Assembly: GCA_964019155.1 (NCBI GenBank)
Contig: OZ025243.1
Location: 29,096,371-29,160,370, forward strand
Length of the DNA: 64,000 nt
Origin: Osedax fenrisi
Lineage: Eukaryota > Annelida > Polychaeta > Sabellida > Siboglinidae
Direction: 5' to 3'
Shown here: positions 59,511 through 64,000 of the stretch, piece by piece
How the letters are laid out: the number at the start of each line of letters is the position of its first letter
How positions within the stretch are numbered: the first letter of the stretch is position 1
The notes under the pieces: generated by a model
Seen by the model: the letters and a program-made list of their open reading frames with translations, nothing else
Databases searched by the model: none
What the model was told of the DNA's origin: nothing
Position numbers and translations under genes: made by a program

Positions 59511-61858
59511 TATAGATATAAATTATATAGATATATATATTATATCATATAATATATATTTATATATATATATTTCGTCGATGTCGAATTTGATAGTACA
59601 TATCAAGGTACATTATACGTAAATAATGTTCGGAAATGTTTGCTAAAAAGTGATTTTCTAGCAAGTTGTAGTGGGATACCCCTTTAAAGTTACTATATTT
59701 CCGGAAATTTGCCGGATGTTTACACTTATAACGTGTTCTTCAATAGATGATATAGAATACATTTATTGATATTTAATGACATTTGATAATGCCACGATGA
59801 AACTTTTAGTGTACCAGCGTTTATTTCATCTGCAATTATACTATGAACTATTACAGACTATGGAGAAATATACATTATTACAATATACAATTTTTCAACT
59901 AAAAATAATTAGCGACCTTTACTTTCGAATGTTCAATACGAATATAGTAAATTATCAAATATACAAAAAAATAAATTAGTAATATAAGGGAGAGTACTCG
60001 AATACCGACACCCTAACAATAAATCACCATAACTTTATTATTTCTCAATTCAATATTTCCAAATTTTATTTATAAGTATTAAGTAGGTATATGTATATAA
60101 TAGCTATTTTAAAATTTAATTTAGTTTGTTTAACTCTGAGATAACAAGGGTGTCGATATTACAGGAACTGCCTCGAATACCGACACATTAGCACATAATA
60201 TCGACTCCCTAAATATATCGATATTTAGATATACCATATATTATTTAATATTCACTATCCAATCAGAATTAAATGCGCGTTACTTTTAGTTAACAAACGT
60301 AATTCATACGTTGTTTTCCTATAATTAATTTTCAACAATATTTAATATTTTATATTATATTATAAATATTAAGTTTTAAATTACATAATGCGAATATTGT
60401 ACGTACATAAGAGTTTTATATAGTTTATGAAAGATTATTTAATTTCAAGTAGAATCAATTTCAAGTATATGTATATATTATTAGGTATGTCTATTAATTT
60501 ATGAATATTATTATAACGCAAACACATTATAAACAAATAACTCTGATTGGTAAAGGGTATCGATATTACGTGCAATTAGGATGTCGGCATTATGAAAATA
60601 TATGTTGCTTAGGTAAACGTCAATAACTTTGTAACAAATTATGAAAAATACAAAATCTTTTCGGCACATTGTAAGATATAATTAGATCTATACGATGTAT
60701 TTAAAATATTTAAAATATATAAATTTTCAAAAGATTGAGAATCGATATTGTACTTCAAAAATTTCATAAATTTAGAGTTGTAACGAAAAAATCAGCTTTT
60801 TTGTTAATAATTAAAAAAATATAAATATTAAAAAAAAAATTATAGTTATATGAATTAGAATTATATTGATTATAATTTCATATATTTATTATTTTTTGAT
60901 TGGAATTATATTTTAGGAGATCTATATGGTGTCGATATTACGTGCATTCGATATTAGAGCACTCTCTCTTATTATTAATTATTATTATTTAGAATTTATC
61001 ATATTTATTAACATTTTTTTGTCTTTCAATATAATATATCATTTTAAATTATAAATCAATTATTTATAAAATACCGATATTATAATATATTATCAAAAAA
61101 ATGTATTTGTTTTCAATAAATGTATATAACGGTTTTTGAGAATAAATCACTAAAATTGATATATCATAATTTTTAACAATGAATTAATTTCAATATTTAC
61201 AAAAGATATTTTATTAAAAATATATTTATAATTTATATATATTATTATTAATTTATAATATGATATTATAAAATATTGATAAAAAATACATATGTCCAAA
61301 TAATATCCAAATGATATATTATTTAAAATTTATTTGTTTACATAATTGTCTTAGTAGATACTATTTATAACTAATAGATACGATTACAAATACCTTTGTA
61401 ATTTTTATAATATATACAAATACAAATGTATTTACGATACTGATTTTTTGCCTATTTTTTAGATACTGTATCGGCGATACTGCTAGGCTCTAATTATAAC
61501 TATATATTAGGACTATAGTCCTAAATATATAGTGTTAAATAAATAAATATACAGAGTAATACGGAAAATAAAGTATACTAAAACCTATAAGATATATACA
61601 CAAATAAATACACATACACATTTACACATATACTCACTTACCTGCATACACGTATACACACGTATATTGATTCGGAACCTATAAGGTAACATATATACTC
61701 AATATATATATGCATTCATAAATATGTGCCTATATACTCCTATAGATATATATATATATATATATATATATGCATACTTTTATTCTTTATTCCGCACTAT
61801 TTTTTACGCCAAAACAATCTATAGATCTATAGGCTATCTATAGCCACATTACACTATA

Positions 61859-61926
<68 letters not shown>

Positions 61927-62105
61927 TTAGTTTCGTTTACACAATTGTTAGTTTTGTTAGTTTCGGTTTCACATTTCACGTTTAGTCACATTGGTGAGTG
62001 TGTTTACAATAGACAACCTATCAATACCTATACCAATCACGTAGCACAAACATAGACACGTATTAATACGTGTTCATGTACTCATACACATACGTATACA
62101 CATAC

Positions 62106-62146
<41 letters not shown>

Positions 62147-63358
62147 CCTTCTAGGTATCAGACATGCAGGCAGTATGCTATAGTTACAATAATAAAACCT
62201 AGTTCGGACTCATATAATAGTATATATATGTACAATATATAATATCCATGTATGTAATACCTATATAGGCATTACACTAATATTTAGTTTAGATTACATT
62301 AATTGATTTTATATAATGGTGTATAAATAAATTATCGGCTCTAGTCAAACACATGGATGCCTTAACACGAGAGCGGCTTCGAAGGGACATTAGAGCCACC
62401 TAGTTATAAGTGAAAACTTCATCTAATTTCCTGGATCGAATACAAATGATTCTGTAAAATATAAATAACAAAAAAATAACAATATATATAAATATATGTA
62501 CTTGCATGTATATATTTGTGCGTATGTACACTTTGGAAATGAAACCATTTAAATTGTATAATATTATATATGTATGTAATTAAATCCGTGAACACCTACA
62601 ATATGTATTGCATAACACCATAGTATTACATAACCCCCTACTATACCCTACCAGTGAATTACAGTATCACATAACCTCCCTACTATACCCCACCGGTGCA
62701 TTACAATATTACATAACCCCCTACTATACCCTACCAGTGAATTACAGTATTACATACCCCCTTATATTATACTATACCCCACCGGCGAATTATAGTATTA
62801 CATACCCACCGGTGAATTACAGTATTACATACCCCCTATAGTATACTATACCCCACCGGTGAATTACAGTATTACATATCCCCTACTATACCCCACCCCT
62901 TTAGTACTTCGCTAGTGACAACGCCTCGATGAAGACGTGCCGACTGTTAGATCTCGTGATGTCCAGCACTGTTCCCGGATCATTCGAGATTCTCATGAGC
63001 GAGTTGTCAAGGTTAGTCACGTGGTAACGGGTTACGTCATCTCGATGACGTCACGTTATGTAATGCGTTATCGATAAACATCATATGACCATCATATAGG
63101 TATATAAGTGTATAGGTTTATTAGCAGTATATAACCTACGTGCTGTATTGATTTAAGTTTACTCAAGTTGCCATTATATATGTAATATGTACATAATTGA
63201 AAGCATGATTATTTATTAAATTAACTATATAGAAAACGGCTATGTTTTACACACCACCGTATATATTCAATAACAACAGTATACTACTCGAGTGTAGTAC
63301 TCTATACATACATCGCGGACCCATCTCTCGATACATTCCTGGTGACGCGTTCCCGTAA
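56714..63358 (+). CDS. CARD-domain protein (death-fold adaptor)
   Basis: Exon 1 (56714-56848) starts MNDAEKRVLRRWRTTLADNV and continues to LTDDKYRQIT. Exon 2 (62905-63011) continues YFASDNASMKTCRLLDLVM, then SSTVPGSFEILMSELS. Together they show a CARD: helix 1 with a MxxAxxxxLRR start, the LxxLxxxxLLT helix 2-3 and the SMKTCRLLDLV...FEILMSEL helices 5-6. It resembles CRADD or caspase-9 CARDs in style, but I cannot assign an orthologue. CARDs bind other CARDs in apoptosis and innate signalling. A third exon, 63280-63358, ending TAA, fits the phase but is uncertain. The intron is 6 kb. Confidence 0.75.
57194..57330. repeat. 11-bp GTATACCCCCT-like minisatellite
   Basis: About a dozen degenerate copies of CCCTGTATACC on the plus strand, in the CARD intron. 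Open frames here are repeat artefacts. Confidence 0.9.
58020..58415 (+). mobile_element. LINE 3' end with (AATC)n tail
   Basis: A decayed C-terminal frame (ALSYIGSIK, FMKYIQQLISGG) is followed by a short 3' UTR that ends AATAAACTTTCAATCAATCA, a typical non-LTR microsatellite tail. Confidence 0.65.
58685..58773. repeat. (CA)n microsatellite
   Basis: Interrupted CA repeat in the CARD intron. Confidence 0.9.
59985..60971. mobile_element. MITE related to the GGGGAAAGT family
   Basis: The left end TAAGGGAGAGTACTCGAATA carries CCGACACCCTAACAATAAAT, matching the 40.2-kb copies (GGACACTTTAACAATAAAT). The right end is ACTCTCTCTTA. Inner TACCGACAC motifs and their inverses recur at 60130-60210, 60560-60600 and 60930-60950. 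Non-coding, in the CARD intron. Confidence 0.7.
60972..62320. other. CARD intron, AT-rich remainder
   Basis: (TA)n at 61863-61921 and 62107-62141. No other feature. Confidence 0.6.
62322..62432 (+). mobile_element. SINE copy C
   Basis: Plus-strand copy of the shared core: ATGGATGCCTTAACACGAGA, GCGGCTTCGAAGGGACATTA and AGTTATAAGTGAAAACTTC. The tRNA head is absent. Confidence 0.8.
62590..62895. repeat. About 45-bp minisatellite before CARD exon 2
   Basis: Units containing CCCTACTATACCC, ACCGGTGAATTACAGTATTA and CATA repeat about seven times, C-rich on the transcribed strand, ending about 10 bases from the exon 2 acceptor. Confidence 0.9.
62905..63011 (+). CDS. CARD gene exon 2
   Basis: Acceptor CCTTTAG, donor TCAAG|GTTAGT (phase 2). 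GC-rich relative to flanks. Contains FASDNASMKTCRLLDLV and SFEILMSELS. Confidence 0.85.
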
Positions 63359-63530
63359 TACACGATGTACAAACCGAACTACTTCACAATACCACCGCCG
63401 GAAACCTACGCCGTACATTGTAAGCCGTACACTGTTGAAAGTGAATGATGTATGGGACGTAGTAGGCATGGACGAGCTGTCAGATTTAGCGTTCCGCTAG
63501 TGACCTCTATCGTTGTCCAGAGGTCATCGT
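63280..63530 (+). other. GC-rich island, candidate last CARD exon
   Basis: After the acceptor AACAACAG one frame gives ILLECSTLYIHRGPISRYIP and ends at TAA (63356-63358). The same frame then reopens as MYKPNYFTIPPPETYAVHC, and another frame gives VNDVWDVVGMDELSDLAF before a stop. Several frames are open because the region has few TA pairs. The true exon structure cannot be settled here. Confidence 0.35.
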
Positions 63531-64000
63531 TATCGTATTGTTTAGCTGACCTCTGCCGGCGTATTATCACGACGGATAATATTTACATATTTCATAACAT
63601 TAAATTATTTGATATTTAATCGATATTAGGTATTGATTATTATAATTCATTAGCATATTTAGTTTAATTTATAGATGAATATATAATTTGATACTAATGA
63701 ACATAATACATGATAAATACCATCGGAGATTGGATAAAAACACGAAATGTTTATATATAAATGTTTACATATATATAAGTAACAATACATTTAATAAGTA
63801 ATTTATATTTACTTATTTATCTTTGAAAATTGTTAATTTAATTATTACGATTTTTCAATGTTATAATGATTACTTAATTAAGTATTCGATTTACCTATTA
63901 TTATGTTGATACTTTGATACTTTACAATTGTAATTTTTACTTTTTTTCCATATAATTCTTAATGATTAATTTGATACTATATTAATACTACTAATACATT

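Larger units (their letters stand above)
57331..59980. other. CARD intron, mixed repeats
   Basis: (TA)n at 57765-57788, 58560-58604, 59217-59254 and 59480-59507; (CA)n at 58685-58773; a LINE tail at 58020-58415; a small inverted repeat at 59025-59165 (GCCACTCTTGCGAATAT and its inexact inverse). No exon recognised. Confidence 0.6.

Overview
This is a window of AT-rich nuclear DNA from an invertebrate-like animal. Introns are GT-AG and often long, exons form GC-rich islands, and LINEs, hAT transposons, small inverted-repeat elements (MITEs), tRNA-derived repeats, (TA)n tracts and minisatellites fill the rest. Nothing looks bacterial, organellar or viral. Protein identities come from residue patterns and from remembered human orthologues; no search was run, and the species cannot be named.

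Layout. 1-2.9 kb, + strand: the last four exons of an RNF113/CWC24-type RING-finger splicing factor, with the 5' part outside the window. 3.4-3.9 kb: a LINE tail. 9.0-27.9 kb, - strand: a complete 19-exon gene for a GH65-family protein-glucosylgalactosylhydroxylysine glucosidase (PGGHG). I rebuilt it exon by exon; every junction phase agrees and the product is 763 residues. It appears to have a type II membrane anchor, and Asp stands where the family's catalytic Glu is expected. Its introns hold a hAT MITE, a second MITE, a long hairpin, two SINE copies and many tandem repeats. Three of those repeats span exon/intron borders, so extra copies of splice sites lie next to the real ones.

28-55 kb is a transposon-dense block: degraded LINEs; a 4.79-kb foldback element (33426-38217) with an 8-bp target duplication and two inverted arrays of a roughly 200-bp repeat; a hAT transposon (40900-44459, 8-bp target duplication) inside a MITE that had itself inserted into a relative in opposite orientation; two exons of an unrecognised gene (46934-47526); a CR1-like LINE; and a nearly full-length but dead RTE-like LINE (51.5-54.64 kb).

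56.7-63.4 kb, + strand: exons of a small CARD-domain (death-fold adaptor) gene with a 6-kb intron. The last kilobase has a GC-rich island that may be its final exon.

The three recognised genes share no obvious pathway. RNF113 acts in the spliceosome, PGGHG in collagen glycan turnover and the CARD protein in apoptosis or innate signalling. The clearest unusual theme is structural: tandem repeats cluster at splice junctions, and palindromic DNA occurs at scales from 20 bp to about 5 kb.
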